Source: Salinicoccus sp. RF5 (GTDB taxonomy: Bacteria > Bacillota > Bacilli > Staphylococcales > Salinicoccaceae). Taken from it: a DNA stretch of 64,000 nt. How positions within the stretch are numbered: position 1 is the stretch's first letter; each line of letters begins with the position of its first letter. The stretch spans positions 62,001 to 126,000 of the forward strand of contig NZ_JAJGRC010000004.1 in assembly GCF_020786625.1 (NCBI RefSeq). The letters run 5' to 3'. A model generated the notes under the pieces. The model made no database searches. It was not told the DNA's origin and saw nothing but the letters and a program-made list of their open reading frames with translations. Shown here one piece after another: positions 32,796 to 40,871 of the stretch. Both the position numbers and the translations under genes were made by a program.

Positions 32796-33443
32796 TCAGT
32801 CCAACATGAAGGTCGTATGTCTGATATTGTCGGTGTGTATCACCTTCAAGCCAGTCCTATTGGCGATATAACGCATGGTTTTTGGTGTATAGAATGAAAT
32901 GTGGCTGCGATCCCGCATGTAGTGCCAGTTGTTGAAATGATCCATGTCATTGTGATGGAAGAGGGTCATGACTGCAAGGACGCTATCGGGCCTCAGAAGT
33001 TCTGAAAACCGGTGGAAGTACGCGAGGGGGTCTTCCAGATGTTCGACCACTTCAGTAGTGGTGACCAGGTCGTATTTTTTCCCTTCATAGATTCTGTCCG
33101 GAACATAGAACAGGTCGTAAATGTCCATATGGAAATCGTGGTTCTGATCGAGTATCTGGGCAAGTACGGGTGCTGGACCACTGCCGAAATCAAGGCCTTG
33201 GACATCACTGGAGACATAGGGGAAGACTGCATCGTTCAGAAAAGCATACAGGAAATCCACGTACCCTGCGTCATCGATTGAATTGTTATGGGCATTGTAG
33301 ATCTTGAGTTCCTCCTCCTCAGAGATGATGCTTGCCTCATCCTTTGAGATATATTCGCAGAAAGGACAGAAATGGTAGTCGCCGAGCTTTGGATGGCTGA
33401 AACGGCTGGTGTCCGAGTGGCATAGTTTACATCCGATATCCAT
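32796..33443 (-). CDS. Class I SAM-dependent methyltransferase with N-terminal CxxC pairs
   Basis: The 215-residue protein starts with two CxxC pairs (C5-K-L-C8 and C26-P-F-C29) that look like a small zinc ribbon, then has a Rossmann methyltransferase domain with motif I LDFGSGPAPV (about 83-92) and TTTEVVEHLEDP. The substrate is unknown. The AAGGGGGA site lies almost directly against the ATG, unusually close, but no better in-frame start is seen. It lies between fbp and hsp20 on the same strand. Confidence 0.85.
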   Translation of the reverse strand: MDIGCKLCHSDTSRFSHPKLGDYHFCPFCEYISKDEASIISEEEELKIYNAHNNSIDDAGYVDFLYAFLNDAVFPYVSSDVQGLDFGSGPAPVLAQILDQNHDFHMDIYDLFYVPDRIYEGKKYDLVTTTEVVEHLEDPLAYFHRFSELLRPDSVLAVMTLFHHNDMDHFNNWHYMRDRSHISFYTPKTMRYIANRTGLKVIHTDNIRHTTFMLD

Positions 33444-33479
33444 TCCCCCTTTTCATCTATACGTTTTCCTTAATATACC

Positions 33480-33513
33480 AATAAAAAAGGCATGAACCAA
33501 AGGGTTCATGCCT
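33480..33513 (-). terminator. Rho-independent terminator after hsp20
   Basis: AGGCATGAACC (33488-33498) pairs with GGTTCATGCCT (33503-33513), followed on the minus strand by six T residues. Confidence 0.93.
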
Positions 33514-33523
33514 CATCCATAGA

Positions 33524-33952
33524 CTAATTGATTTCAATGCGTTTCGAACTGTTGTCTCTATTTGTTTTTGGGAGTGTGATCTTCAACACCCCGTTATTGA
33601 AGTCGGCTGAAATTCCATCTTGTTGGATATTGTCGAAGGCAAACTGGCGTTTGATGGTGCTGTAGCTGCGTTCACGATGAACGACGCGTCCTTGGTCATC
33701 CTTGGCTTCATTGTCGATGGATTGTTCTCCTGAAATCGACAGTACCCCATTATTGTATTCAATATTGATGTTTTCCTTCTCGATGCCCGGAAGTTCGGCT
33801 TCAAGAACATAGGAGTGGTCATACTCGCGAATATCCGACTTCATGGTGCTTTCAGGAAATTGCGTAAAGAGCTGTCTGCCAACATCTCTGAACATATCGC
33901 TCGGATTCATATCAAAGAAGCTGTTGTTGAAAGGTTTCATTTCAAAAGCCAT
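33524..33952 (-). CDS. hsp20: Hsp20/alpha-crystallin small heat shock protein
   Basis: The 142-residue protein has an N-terminal phenylalanine-rich segment (about 5-35) and an alpha-crystallin domain (about 40-135) with LEAELPGIEKENI, then NGVLKITLPK near the end. Small heat shock proteins hold unfolding proteins in a refoldable state. Control is visible upstream: a CtsR box overlaps a near-consensus sigma-A promoter. GGGAGA precedes the ATG. Confidence 0.94.
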   Translation of the reverse strand: MAFEMKPFNNSFFDMNPSDMFRDVGRQLFTQFPESTMKSDIREYDHSYVLEAELPGIEKENINIEYNNGVLSISGEQSIDNEAKDDQGRVVHRERSYSTIKRQFAFDNIQQDGISADFNNGVLKITLPKTNRDNSSKRIEIN

Positions 33953-34023
33953 TTCACATCTCTCCCTTAATGATAATTTTGCAGAGTCCAGATCTTTTCT
34001 TGCCCTGCCAACTTTGCAATTAC

Positions 34024-34053
34024 ATTATAACAATAAGGTCAATAATGGTCAAA
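34024..34053 (-). promoter_or_regulatory. Sigma-A promoter of hsp20 overlapped by a CtsR box
   Basis: On the minus strand, TTGACC (-35, 34047-34052), 17 bp and TATAAT (-10, 34024-34029) form a near-consensus promoter. On the plus strand, GGTCAAT (34037-34043), a 3-nt spacer and GGTCAAA (34047-34053) match the CtsR tandem heptad consensus with one mismatch. The operator covers the -35 and most of the spacer, a position that would block RNA polymerase. Confidence 0.82.
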
Positions 34054-34063
34054 TAATAAATGT

Positions 34064-34681
34064 TCATTTTTCACTTTTCCGCCTTTTCATCTTTTCGGCA
34101 ATCTGATTGGCATTCTGGTCATTCTTTCCAGACAAGTGTTCCACTACGCTGTTATAGTCTTTTCCACTCTTGTTCTGGTTCATCTTGTACGCTGCCTGGA
34201 CTTCCTCGACTTCTATTTTGAATCCGACAATGCCTTTCATCTGGGCTTTGCTTTTGTCTGAAAGGTTGTCCCATGTCCTGCCCCTATCCCGATGTCCTTC
34301 GTAACGGTCCAGCAGATGGATCAGGTCATTCTCCAATTCGTCCTCTGAAAGCAATGTTCCCCGACCATAGATATGGACGGATTGATAATTCCATGTCGAT
34401 ACCTCTTCTTTTTCATACCAGGAAGCGGAAACATAGGCATGGGGTCCCTGGAATATGAGCAGTATATCGGCGTTATCGTCAATGGTCTTCCATTGGGGAT
34501 TGCCCATTGCGAGGTGTCCGGTAATGACATGTCCATCGCCCTCCCGCCTCATTTCCATGGGAATGTGAGTGGCCATTGGCCGGCCGTCATCATTCGATAT
34601 GATTGTGCCGAATGGATGGTTTCTGACAAAGTCTTCGATTTCGGCCAGATCAGTGACTTCATAGTACTTTGGTATATACAT
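34064..34681 (-). CDS. paiB: PaiB-like FMN-binding negative regulator
   Basis: The 205-residue protein is a PaiB/FMN-binding split-barrel protein: start MYIPKYYEVTD, ATHIPMEM, HVITGHLAMGNPQW, ASWYEKEEVSTWNYQSVHIYG, and the IVGFKIEV strand. PaiB in Bacillus subtilis is a negative regulator of sporulation and degradative enzymes. The upstream gene encodes a PaiA-like acetyltransferase, 21 bp away, reproducing the paiAB pair. AAGGGG precedes the ATG. The hsp20 promoter lies just downstream of its stop without an intervening terminator. Confidence 0.9.
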   Translation of the reverse strand: MYIPKYYEVTDLAEIEDFVRNHPFGTIISNDDGRPMATHIPMEMRREGDGHVITGHLAMGNPQWKTIDDNADILLIFQGPHAYVSASWYEKEEVSTWNYQSVHIYGRGTLLSEDELENDLIHLLDRYEGHRDRGRTWDNLSDKSKAQMKGIVGFKIEVEEVQAAYKMNQNKSGKDYNSVVEHLSGKNDQNANQIAEKMKRRKSEK

Positions 34682-34702
34682 CAGAGCACCCCTTTTTCGA
34701 AT

Positions 34703-35224
34703 TTATGATATGAGCGGCTTCATCATAATGATGTCAGTCTGCTCTTCGTCCCCCATGTAGAAGGAATGGCTGCCGTGCTCGGAGAAACCCAGATTTTTGT
34801 AGAAGGCTATCGCCTTATCATTCTTTTCCCATACACCCAGCCATATTTTCGAGGCCTGCATTTCATCGGCGATATCCATGGCCTTATCGAATAGAACACG
34901 GCCGAGACCTTGGCTTTGGAAAGCCTTCAGTATGTAGATCCGCTCGATTTCCAAAGCTTCATTGCCCATCTCTTCAGTCTGGGCGTCTGCGATGTTTACT
35001 TTCAAGTAGCCAGCGGACTCATCTCCTGCATATACGAAGAAGAACTGGGAGTTTTCATCGGACAGTTCCTTTTTAATTTTCTCTTCAGTGAAAGCCTGGG
35101 ATAGATAGGCTTCCATGTTCTCAGATTTGTTCTGTGCCCTGAAGGTTTCGTCAAATGTGATGTGGCTGATCTCCTGCAGCTGTTTCCATTCATTTTCCGT
35201 GCATCTTGTAATCATCATTTCCAT
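34703..35224 (-). CDS. paiA: PaiA-like GNAT N-acetyltransferase
   Basis: The 173-residue protein has the GNAT acetyl-CoA motif with Q-S-Q-G-L-G-R-V-L-F, after the strand E-I-E-R-I-Y-I-L, and the C-terminal IAFYKNLGF element. PaiA acetylates spermidine and spermine; substrate here is inferred from synteny with paiB. The ATG at 35224 is 8 nt after GGAG; an in-frame GTG at 35233 overlaps it. It diverges from the lipoprotein gene. Confidence 0.88.
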   Translation of the reverse strand: MEMMITRCTENEWKQLQEISHITFDETFRAQNKSENMEAYLSQAFTEEKIKKELSDENSQFFFVYAGDESAGYLKVNIADAQTEEMGNEALEIERIYILKAFQSQGLGRVLFDKAMDIADEMQASKIWLGVWEKNDKAIAFYKNLGFSEHGSHSFYMGDEEQTDIIMMKPLIS

Positions 35225-35309
35225 CCGTTTCACTCCAATGATAGAATATTCTCATTAGTATTTTACCATGCCGGGAGCATAGGACATAACAAGTTGAAAG
35301 GAGTACTTG

Positions 35310-35951
35310 ATGAGGATGAAGCATATACTGGTTGGAATGGTCGTGATGGTACTGGCTGGATGTGGAGGTGCAGTCAATACGATGAAGACAGCTGAAGTCT
35401 CTGAAAATGAAAATCAGCTGATATCGGCACTGTCCGAGGAGACATTCGTTTACGGAATTGAGCATGAAAATCTGGAGAAACCCTATTTGAATATTTGGAT
35501 TGAAGAGTATGTGTATGGAGAAAAGCAGGAAGAGCATCTGATGATGCATAGTACGGAAAGGACGGAGGGAACTGGAAGTGGTCCAGAGGATGGGAGGCTT
35601 TATTTATCCATTCAGGGGCAAGCTGGAGACAATAATAGAAAATCAATCACCATCATACATATGGATAACGGTGGTTATACTACAAGTGAATTTGACGCTG
35701 AATTTGGTAAGGAGGTTGATATGGAGCGCATGAGCAGGACATACAGCACTGAACTTGGCGAGTCCGTTGATTTCAGTGATGAAGCGGAAGTGGTCATCGG
35801 TGTTATGCAGTATACTGACAACGCGTCTACAGTACGGGGTGTTGTACCTGAGGCGCTGAATGGTGGGAATGTCCGTGCAGAAGCCCTTTTTGAAGAAAAC
35901 CCCGTCTCCTATTTGATCAAGGCCCAGTTCTCATCAGAACCCCGGACATGA
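35310..35951 (+). CDS. Putative lipoprotein of unknown function
   Basis: The 213-residue protein has a lipoprotein signal: positive N-terminus, hydrophobic core, and lipobox V-L-A-G-C with Cys18 as the lipidated residue. The mature part is acidic, with no motif I recognise; a beta-rich domain is suggested by the alternating pattern around residues 60-125. The ATG at 35310 follows AAAGGAG; a TTG one codon earlier is also in frame. The promoter region is shared with paiA on the other strand. Confidence 0.8.
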   Translation: MRMKHILVGMVVMVLAGCGGAVNTMKTAEVSENENQLISALSEETFVYGIEHENLEKPYLNIWIEEYVYGEKQEEHLMMHSTERTEGTGSGPEDGRLYLSIQGQAGDNNRKSITIIHMDNGGYTTSEFDAEFGKEVDMERMSRTYSTELGESVDFSDEAEVVIGVMQYTDNASTVRGVVPEALNGGNVRAEALFEENPVSYLIKAQFSSEPRT

Positions 35952-35995
35952 TTATATATTGAAGATTAAAGGAGCGCTGTGCGAGGGCAGCGGTC

Positions 35996-36946
35996 CTAGT
36001 TATATGACTTCCCGTTGTCTGCATAGCATTGCACGATGAAAATCGAATAGCGGATCAGTACATAGGTGACGATGATGACAGCCAGTGCCAGTTCGATGGT
36101 GGAAAGGAATCCGAGTATGCTGTTCAGCAGGCTGCTGCCATCCGTCATCTGCAGTGTATAGACGATTGCCGTAGCAGAAATGACGACTGGAAATGTCAGG
36201 GCGGCATAGCTTGGGTGGAACCTGAAACGCATAATCCTGGGGAGCATCATGACAATCAGGAAATATACTGCCTGGGACAGGATGAGCAGCAAATAGACGA
36301 GCATTTCAGAAGGATGTTCCATGACGGAGATGTAGCCGGTCAGGCATAACGAACCCGGTGCCGCGACGATGGCAACGAGTGGCAATGTGGTACGCGTAAT
36401 ACGCTGCTTTATCAGCTGTATGATGACAAGCGGCAGCAGGATGAGGTAGAACGTGAGAGCGATCCAGATCACAATTTGGCCGAATTCCACTCCGAAGTTG
36501 CTTGAAGTGGTTGGTATGACGCCGATGCCGACAAAAGTGACGAACCAGCCGGGATTGATATATTCGGACTTCAACCTGTTCGGCGCGACGAAGGTGAGGG
36601 TGAAGAAAGCCATCAGTCCAAAGTGGAGAATGATGGCAAGCCACCATACAACGAATATAAGTGGAGCATTTACAGTAAAATGGCCGAGGGTATTGCAGAG
36701 GACCATGAGTGACATGGGGAATGTCGGTGATATGGCTGCCACGACTGGATTATCGAGTGTTTTCAGGGTGTCTTTGCCCGTAACGGTAATCTTCATGAAG
36801 AACAGTAGCATCAGCAGTATGCCGATGCCTGTGAACGCCAATCCGATGGCAGTGCGCTGGATGGAGAAGAAGAGATGGCCGAGCGATACGAGACCGAGTA
36901 TCAGTCCGCAGATCGATACAGGTATCTGGTTTAGGAAACGTTTCAT
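35996..36946 (-). CDS. TDT-family (TehA/SLAC1-like) membrane transporter
   Basis: The 316-residue protein has ten hydrophobic segments and the TehA/Mae1/SLAC1 pattern, including the conserved N-P-V-V-A-A-I-S-P-T-F-P-M-S segment and the aromatic gate region near FFTLTFVAP. Members transport anions such as C4-dicarboxylates, nitrate, chloride or sulfite, or give tellurite resistance. Substrate is unknown. A longer frame to 37009 exists, but the ATG at 36946 begins the usual MKRFLNQIPVSICGLILG and an AAGAAGTG site precedes it. Confidence 0.82.
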   Translation of the reverse strand: MKRFLNQIPVSICGLILGLVSLGHLFFSIQRTAIGLAFTGIGILLMLLFFMKITVTGKDTLKTLDNPVVAAISPTFPMSLMVLCNTLGHFTVNAPLIFVVWWLAIILHFGLMAFFTLTFVAPNRLKSEYINPGWFVTFVGIGVIPTTSSNFGVEFGQIVIWIALTFYLILLPLVIIQLIKQRITRTTLPLVAIVAAPGSLCLTGYISVMEHPSEMLVYLLLILSQAVYFLIVMMLPRIMRFRFHPSYAALTFPVVISATAIVYTLQMTDGSSLLNSILGFLSTIELALAVIIVTYVLIRYSIFIVQCYADNGKSYN

Positions 36947-37041
36947 GATAGGACACTTCTTTTCTGTTGATGGGAAATTTGTTATCAGCAAAATGATTAT
37001 AATAAACAAGTCTACATAAGTAGGCCTATGCTTTCAATATG

Positions 37042-37071
37042 AAAAAGCAGTGATGGGCTGCATCACTGCTT
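37042..37071 (-). terminator. Rho-independent terminator after the HmoB/TRAP-like gene
   Basis: AAGCAGTGATG (37045-37055) pairs with CATCACTGCTT (37061-37071), followed on the minus strand by TTTTTC. Confidence 0.92.
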
Positions 37072-37078
37072 GGTATGC

Positions 37079-37516
37079 CTATATATCTTCCAGTTGGAAC
37101 CTTACATTGAAAGATTGTTCCCGGTCGACAACTTCGCGGTCGAGCCCGGACTGTGTGCCCCTCTTCCTGTGTGTCTCCCCATACTGTTTTGACTCCTGCC
37201 AGCCATGGAATGCCTCTTCATCCTCCCATAAGGTCAGAATGACATAATAGGGACTGGATGATGCCTTCATTACACGAATGGCCTTGAAGCCATCGACTGT
37301 GGACAAATTCGATTGCCGATTCAGGAAGCGTGCTTCAAAGGGCGATTCCATGCCGTCGTTGACATAGATGTTATTCAGTACACAGTACCCCTTGTTCTCC
37401 ACTGCCCCACTGCTTTCAATGACAGTATAATGGGTTTCTTCAGACCCATGCTGGACTGCTGCCTTTTCCTCTTCCAGAATGATTTGATATTTTCCTTCTG
37501 CATCTTTAAGGATCAT
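37079..37516 (-). CDS. HmoB/TRAP-like antibiotic-biosynthesis-monooxygenase-fold protein
   Basis: The 145-residue protein has a short N-terminal region and a C-terminal ABM dimeric alpha-beta barrel (about 42-125) with the features F-K-A-I-R-V-M, ILTLWEDEEAFHGWQES and a following T-H. This layout matches HmoB of Bacillus and TRAP of Staphylococcus. HmoB degrades heme; TRAP was once proposed as a signalling protein. The Asn, Trp and His positions used by IsdG-type enzymes are present. An AGAGGTGG site precedes the ATG. Confidence 0.8.
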   Translation of the reverse strand: MILKDAEGKYQIILEEEKAAVQHGSEETHYTVIESSGAVENKGYCVLNNIYVNDGMESPFEARFLNRQSNLSTVDGFKAIRVMKASSSPYYVILTLWEDEEAFHGWQESKQYGETHRKRGTQSGLDREVVDREQSFNVRFQLEDI

Positions 37517-37550
37517 GCTGCCACCTCTGTATTCTCATTAGTTTTTTGTG

Positions 37551-37739
37551 CTATTTCTTCCCGTGGTTCATGTTCGTAAGTACAGCTCCGAGAACTACAC
37601 CGAATGCACTGCCGAAAGCGACGCCCATCGCAGCTTCATCCATCGCAACACCAACGGCGGTGCCGATACCTGCACCGAGTGCAATACCGACCCCTACGTA
37701 GGATGCATTCTTCTTTTCTTCTTCCGGCTTTTTATTCAT
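37551..37739 (-). CDS. Small glycine-zipper membrane protein
   Basis: The 62-residue protein has a charged N-terminus and two hydrophobic segments with repeated G-x3-G spacing (G-V-G-I-A-L-G-A-G-I-G-T-A-V-G, then G-V-A-F-G-S-A-F-G). Such glycine-zipper proteins sit in the membrane and oligomerise, but no function can be named. AGGGG is 9 nt before the ATG at 37739; the in-frame ATG at 37748 overlaps it. Confidence 0.7.
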   Translation of the reverse strand: MNKKPEEEKKNASYVGVGIALGAGIGTAVGVAMDEAAMGVAFGSAFGVVLGAVLTNMNHGKK

Positions 37740-37891
37740 GGAAATCATCCCCTTCGATTCCAGATATAAAGCGTGCTGTTCATACTGATCATACCATATT
37801 TCAATGAAGGTTTATTCTGTAAGCGCCCCGGGCATCCATGATATATTTGATGGGAAGAGATGGTTCAAATCACAAGGAGGTCTATAATCTT

Positions 37892-38218
37892 ATGATCAAA
37901 GCAGTGAATGAGATACGTGTCAAAAAGGGAAGGGTGGATGAAGTGGCACCCAGGTTCTCGACGGCCAAATCGGTCCATACTTTCGATGGGTTCATCCTCA
38001 TGGAAGTATTGATAAAGGAGAATACGGGTGAATATGATGTCATCGAAGTATGTACGACATGGGAAGACCATGCGAGCTTCGATGCCTGGAGGGAAAGCCG
38101 TGCGACGAAGAAGGCGCATGCCTCCGGCGGATCTGAAGAAAAATCGGAAGACAACCCGATCCTTGGAGCTGAACTTTCCATTTATGAAGTGTTCGTTCAG
38201 CATCATCCGGAAAAGTAG
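37892..38218 (+). CDS. isdG: IsdG/IsdI-like heme-degrading monooxygenase
   Basis: The 108-residue protein matches IsdG in length and in the catalytic triad: Asn6, Trp66 and His76 correspond to the Asn, Trp and His of the staphylococcal enzymes. IsdG-type enzymes open heme to release iron, giving staphylobilin in Staphylococcus. The ATG at 37892 follows AAGGAGG at 11 nt; an upstream in-frame start at 37838 lacks a site. No isd surface genes are adjacent, and I found no convincing Fur box before it. A terminator follows. Confidence 0.85.
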   Translation: MIKAVNEIRVKKGRVDEVAPRFSTAKSVHTFDGFILMEVLIKENTGEYDVIEVCTTWEDHASFDAWRESRATKKAHASGGSEEKSEDNPILGAELSIYEVFVQHHPEK

Positions 38219-38243
38219 GTAGAGATTGAAATATGGTCATGAG

Positions 38244-38276
38244 AGCCATTCCACGATATAATGGAATGGCTTTTTT
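38244..38276 (+). terminator. Rho-independent terminator after the isdG-like gene
   Basis: AGCCATTCC (38244-38252) pairs with GGAATGGCT (38263-38271), followed by six T residues. Confidence 0.93.
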
Positions 38277-38319
38277 CAATTTCCTGGGCAATAATAATCA
38301 GAAGTGAAGGAGAATGGAT

Positions 38320-38937
38320 ATGACTGCTGCACTGCTTCATGGCATTATACTGGCATTTGGACTGATACTCCCCCTCGGGGCACAGAACGTATTTGTCTTC
38401 AATCAGGGTGCATCTCAGCCGAGACTGCGGGGAGCGATTCCGGTCATCATTACTGCAGGATTGTGTGATACACTGCTGATTCTGCTTGCTGTACTGGGCG
38501 TTTCGGTCATAGTCCTGACAATGCCGGTCCTGCAGACGGTCATCTTCTCTCTTGGCATCATCTTCCTGCTGTATATGGGATGGTCGATCTGGAAGAGCGA
38601 TCCGGCGAGCCTCAATCAGAAGGAGGCGGCGATGTCCATGCAGAAGCAGATCCTGTTCGCCATGTCCGTTTCACTGCTCAATCCACATGCCATCATAGAT
38701 ACAATTGGCGTCATCGGTACAAGCTCACTCAGTTATGAAGGGCTGGAGAAGATGGCTTTCACCACAGCCTGCATCGTCATTTCCTGGATGTGGTTCATCG
38801 GGCTTGCTGTAGTGGGAAGGGCGGTGGGAAACTTCGATACAAAGGGTGTCTTCTTGAATGCCCTCAATAAGATTTCTGCAGTCATCATATGGGGTGTGGC
38901 GTTATACTTGGCGATACAACTGTATAATGGCATATAA
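38320..38937 (+). CDS. LysE/ArgO-family amino acid exporter
   Basis: The 205-residue protein has six membrane helices and the LysE signature near the start (FGLILPLGAQNVFVFNQGAS) and SLLNPHAIIDTIGVIG in the middle. The family exports lysine, arginine or related amino acids. AAGGAG lies 7 nt before the ATG at 38320; the ATG at 38314 is too close to it. It is followed 45 bp later by a MATE exporter gene on the same strand. Confidence 0.92.
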   Translation: MTAALLHGIILAFGLILPLGAQNVFVFNQGASQPRLRGAIPVIITAGLCDTLLILLAVLGVSVIVLTMPVLQTVIFSLGIIFLLYMGWSIWKSDPASLNQKEAAMSMQKQILFAMSVSLLNPHAIIDTIGVIGTSSLSYEGLEKMAFTTACIVISWMWFIGLAVVGRAVGNFDTKGVFLNALNKISAVIIWGVALYLAIQLYNGI

Positions 38938-38982
38938 ACGACACATCAATTACTTATCATCATATAAATAGAAGGTGTAATA

Positions 38983-40329
38983 ATGGCACATAACCAGCAG
39001 GATTTCACACGTGGACCGATACTCAAGTCGCTAATCATATTTTCCGGACCGATCATGCTGACAAACCTGCTGCAGACCTCCTTCCAGATTGTGGACAGCC
39101 TTTGGGTCGGGAACATACTTGGTGCATCGGCACTCGGGGCGGTCGCTGTTGCAACGACGATACTGATTACGGTCCTATCATTCATACTGGGGCTCAACAA
39201 CGCTGCACTCACCATACTCTCCCAGCAGTACGGCAAAAAGAATGAAGCGGGATTCAGGTCCTATCTCAATGCATTCATCGTTACGATGACAAGCATGGCG
39301 CTGGTATTCGGAATCATCGGTTTCGTCTTCGCGGAACAGTTGCTGCTGCTGATCGGAACACCGGAAGACCTGCTCGGTCAGGCAAGAATCTACCTGCAGA
39401 TCAGCTTCCTGAGCATGTTCTTTCTTTTTGCATACAACTTCATGAATACAGTCCTCAGGGCAGTCGGTGACAGCAAGACACCTCTTCGTGTCGTACTTGT
39501 TGCCGTCATACTGAATGCGGCGCTGGCCCCGGTCTTCCTGATCGGCTTCGGGATGGGTATAGAGGGTGCCGCAGTATCGACGGTCGCCTCCCAGGGCATC
39601 GCTTTCCTCTACAGCGTCTACTACTCGGTGAAGCACAACCTGATTCCTTTCACAAAGCCAAAGCTGCCTTCCAGTAAGGAAGTCCGCCTGATCTTCAATC
39701 TTGGTGTTCCTGCCGGGTTGCAGATGGCCGTCATCCATGCGGGTGTCGCCGCCATCCTCAGTGTGGTCACCCAGTTCGGCGGGCAGACGGTGGCGGGCTT
39801 CAGTGCCGCCCAGCGACTCGACAGTCTGATCATGCTGCCTGCAATGGCACTCGGTACTGCAGTGAACAGCATGGCCGGGCAGAACATCGGAATCAACGAC
39901 TGGGCACGTGTCAGGCAGATCGCGAAAAATGCCGCCCTCTATAATTTCGGACTCATGGTGGCCGTCGCAGTCTTCGTCATCATCTTTGCGGAATTCGGCA
40001 TGCGCCTCTTCATAGAGGATGAGGAAGCGGTGCAGTTTGGGGCCCGGTACTTGCGTATCGTCGCGCTCTGCTATCCATTCCTTGGACTGAACTTCGTCCT
40101 CAATGGCATCGTGCGTGCTTCCGGAGCGATGTACCAGGTGCTTGCACTGAACATCATTTCCTTCTGGATATTGCGGTACCCATTGACCGCCCTGTTCGCC
40201 TCCCAGTTTGGAGAGGTGGGCATCGGTATCGGCATGGGCATGAGTTTCATACTCAGCAGCGCATTTGCATTCGCCTACTACAATTTCGGCGGCTGGAGGC
40301 ACAAGCAGCTGTTTGGAGAAAGTGGATAG
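38983..40329 (+). CDS. MATE-family multidrug efflux transporter
   Basis: The 448-residue protein has twelve membrane helices in two related halves and MATE features: PIMLTNLLQTSFQIVDSLWVG near the start, AVGDSKTPL in the first half, and N-G-I-V-R-A-S-G-A-M-Y-Q-V in the second. It probably exports cationic drugs or metabolites using Na+ or H+. AAGGTG precedes the ATG, and a strong terminator follows. Confidence 0.93.
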   Translation: MAHNQQDFTRGPILKSLIIFSGPIMLTNLLQTSFQIVDSLWVGNILGASALGAVAVATTILITVLSFILGLNNAALTILSQQYGKKNEAGFRSYLNAFIVTMTSMALVFGIIGFVFAEQLLLLIGTPEDLLGQARIYLQISFLSMFFLFAYNFMNTVLRAVGDSKTPLRVVLVAVILNAALAPVFLIGFGMGIEGAAVSTVASQGIAFLYSVYYSVKHNLIPFTKPKLPSSKEVRLIFNLGVPAGLQMAVIHAGVAAILSVVTQFGGQTVAGFSAAQRLDSLIMLPAMALGTAVNSMAGQNIGINDWARVRQIAKNAALYNFGLMVAVAVFVIIFAEFGMRLFIEDEEAVQFGARYLRIVALCYPFLGLNFVLNGIVRASGAMYQVLALNIISFWILRYPLTALFASQFGEVGIGIGMGMSFILSSAFAFAYYNFGGWRHKQLFGESG

Positions 40330-40346
40330 TGTTCATGGATATACAG

Positions 40347-40374
40347 AAAGCTGCCTCCAGGGGCAGCTTTTTTG
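40347..40374 (+). terminator. Rho-independent terminator after the MATE gene
   Basis: AAAGCTGCC (40347-40355) pairs with GGCAGCTTT (40362-40370), followed by T residues. It lies 12 bp before the stop of the convergent zinc-ribbon gene. Confidence 0.92.
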
Positions 40375-40385
40375 TTCTCTTAAAA

Positions 40386-40694
40386 TTATACATTCCAAAA
40401 ATCCTCATCATCCTTATCGGTGAGTTCAAAGGTGTGGATCTGCAAGAACAGTCCGGCTGCGAACGTTATGGTGAAGACAGCCAGAAATACAATCCAGGAT
40501 GCATTAAAGAAGCTGGGCAGGAAAAATAACAGAAGCATGAGAAAGGTAATCAGGCTGCTTTTCTTCCTGTAACTGTTGGTCAGGTACTGTGCTTCCCCAC
40601 AATGGGGGCATGGCATCCCCCTATCCAATGAGAAAGATTTCCTCAACTTCTCTTTGAAAGTCCATTGTGTGCCGCAATTTGTGCATCGTGTCAT
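40386..40694 (-). CDS. TIGR04104-like zinc-ribbon membrane protein
   Basis: The 102-residue protein has an N-terminal zinc ribbon with Cys4-x2-Cys7 and Cys29-x2-Cys32 (MTRCTNCGTQW; PCPHCGEAQYLT), followed by two membrane segments (about 47-62 and 66-86) and an acidic tail. This is the pattern of the TIGR04104 putative zinc-finger family. No function is established. Confidence 0.78.
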   Translation of the reverse strand: MTRCTNCGTQWTFKEKLRKSFSLDRGMPCPHCGEAQYLTNSYRKKSSLITFLMLLLFFLPSFFNASWIVFLAVFTITFAAGLFLQIHTFELTDKDDEDFWNV

Positions 40695-40801
40695 AACGAG
40701 GCCTCCTGTGGATTTTAATTGATTGTCTCATATTTCCAGAAAGCTCTACAAATGGATAAATCAATATCGACGCAGAATCGACACAACTTTTTTATAATTA
40801 T

Positions 40802-40819
40802 ATGTGAATTAATTCACGA
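40802..40819. promoter_or_regulatory. Rex operator upstream of pflB
   Basis: ATGTGAATTAATTCACGA matches the Rex consensus TTGTGAA-W4-TTCACAA at 16 of 18 positions. It lies 53 bp before the pflB ATG and overlaps the -35 zone of a -10-like TATACT at 40826-40831. Rex represses fermentation genes, including pfl, when NADH/NAD+ is low in Staphylococcus. Confidence 0.8.
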
Positions 40820-40871
40820 TAATGATATACTTTACTTGTGATATATTGAACAATCATTTGGAGGGATGTTC

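Noticed and set aside
39178-40302. A 374-codon open frame on the minus strand opposite the MATE gene.
   Set aside because: Its residue composition (rich in His, Asp, Glu, Cys) is typical of an antisense shadow, and the MATE gene fully explains the region.
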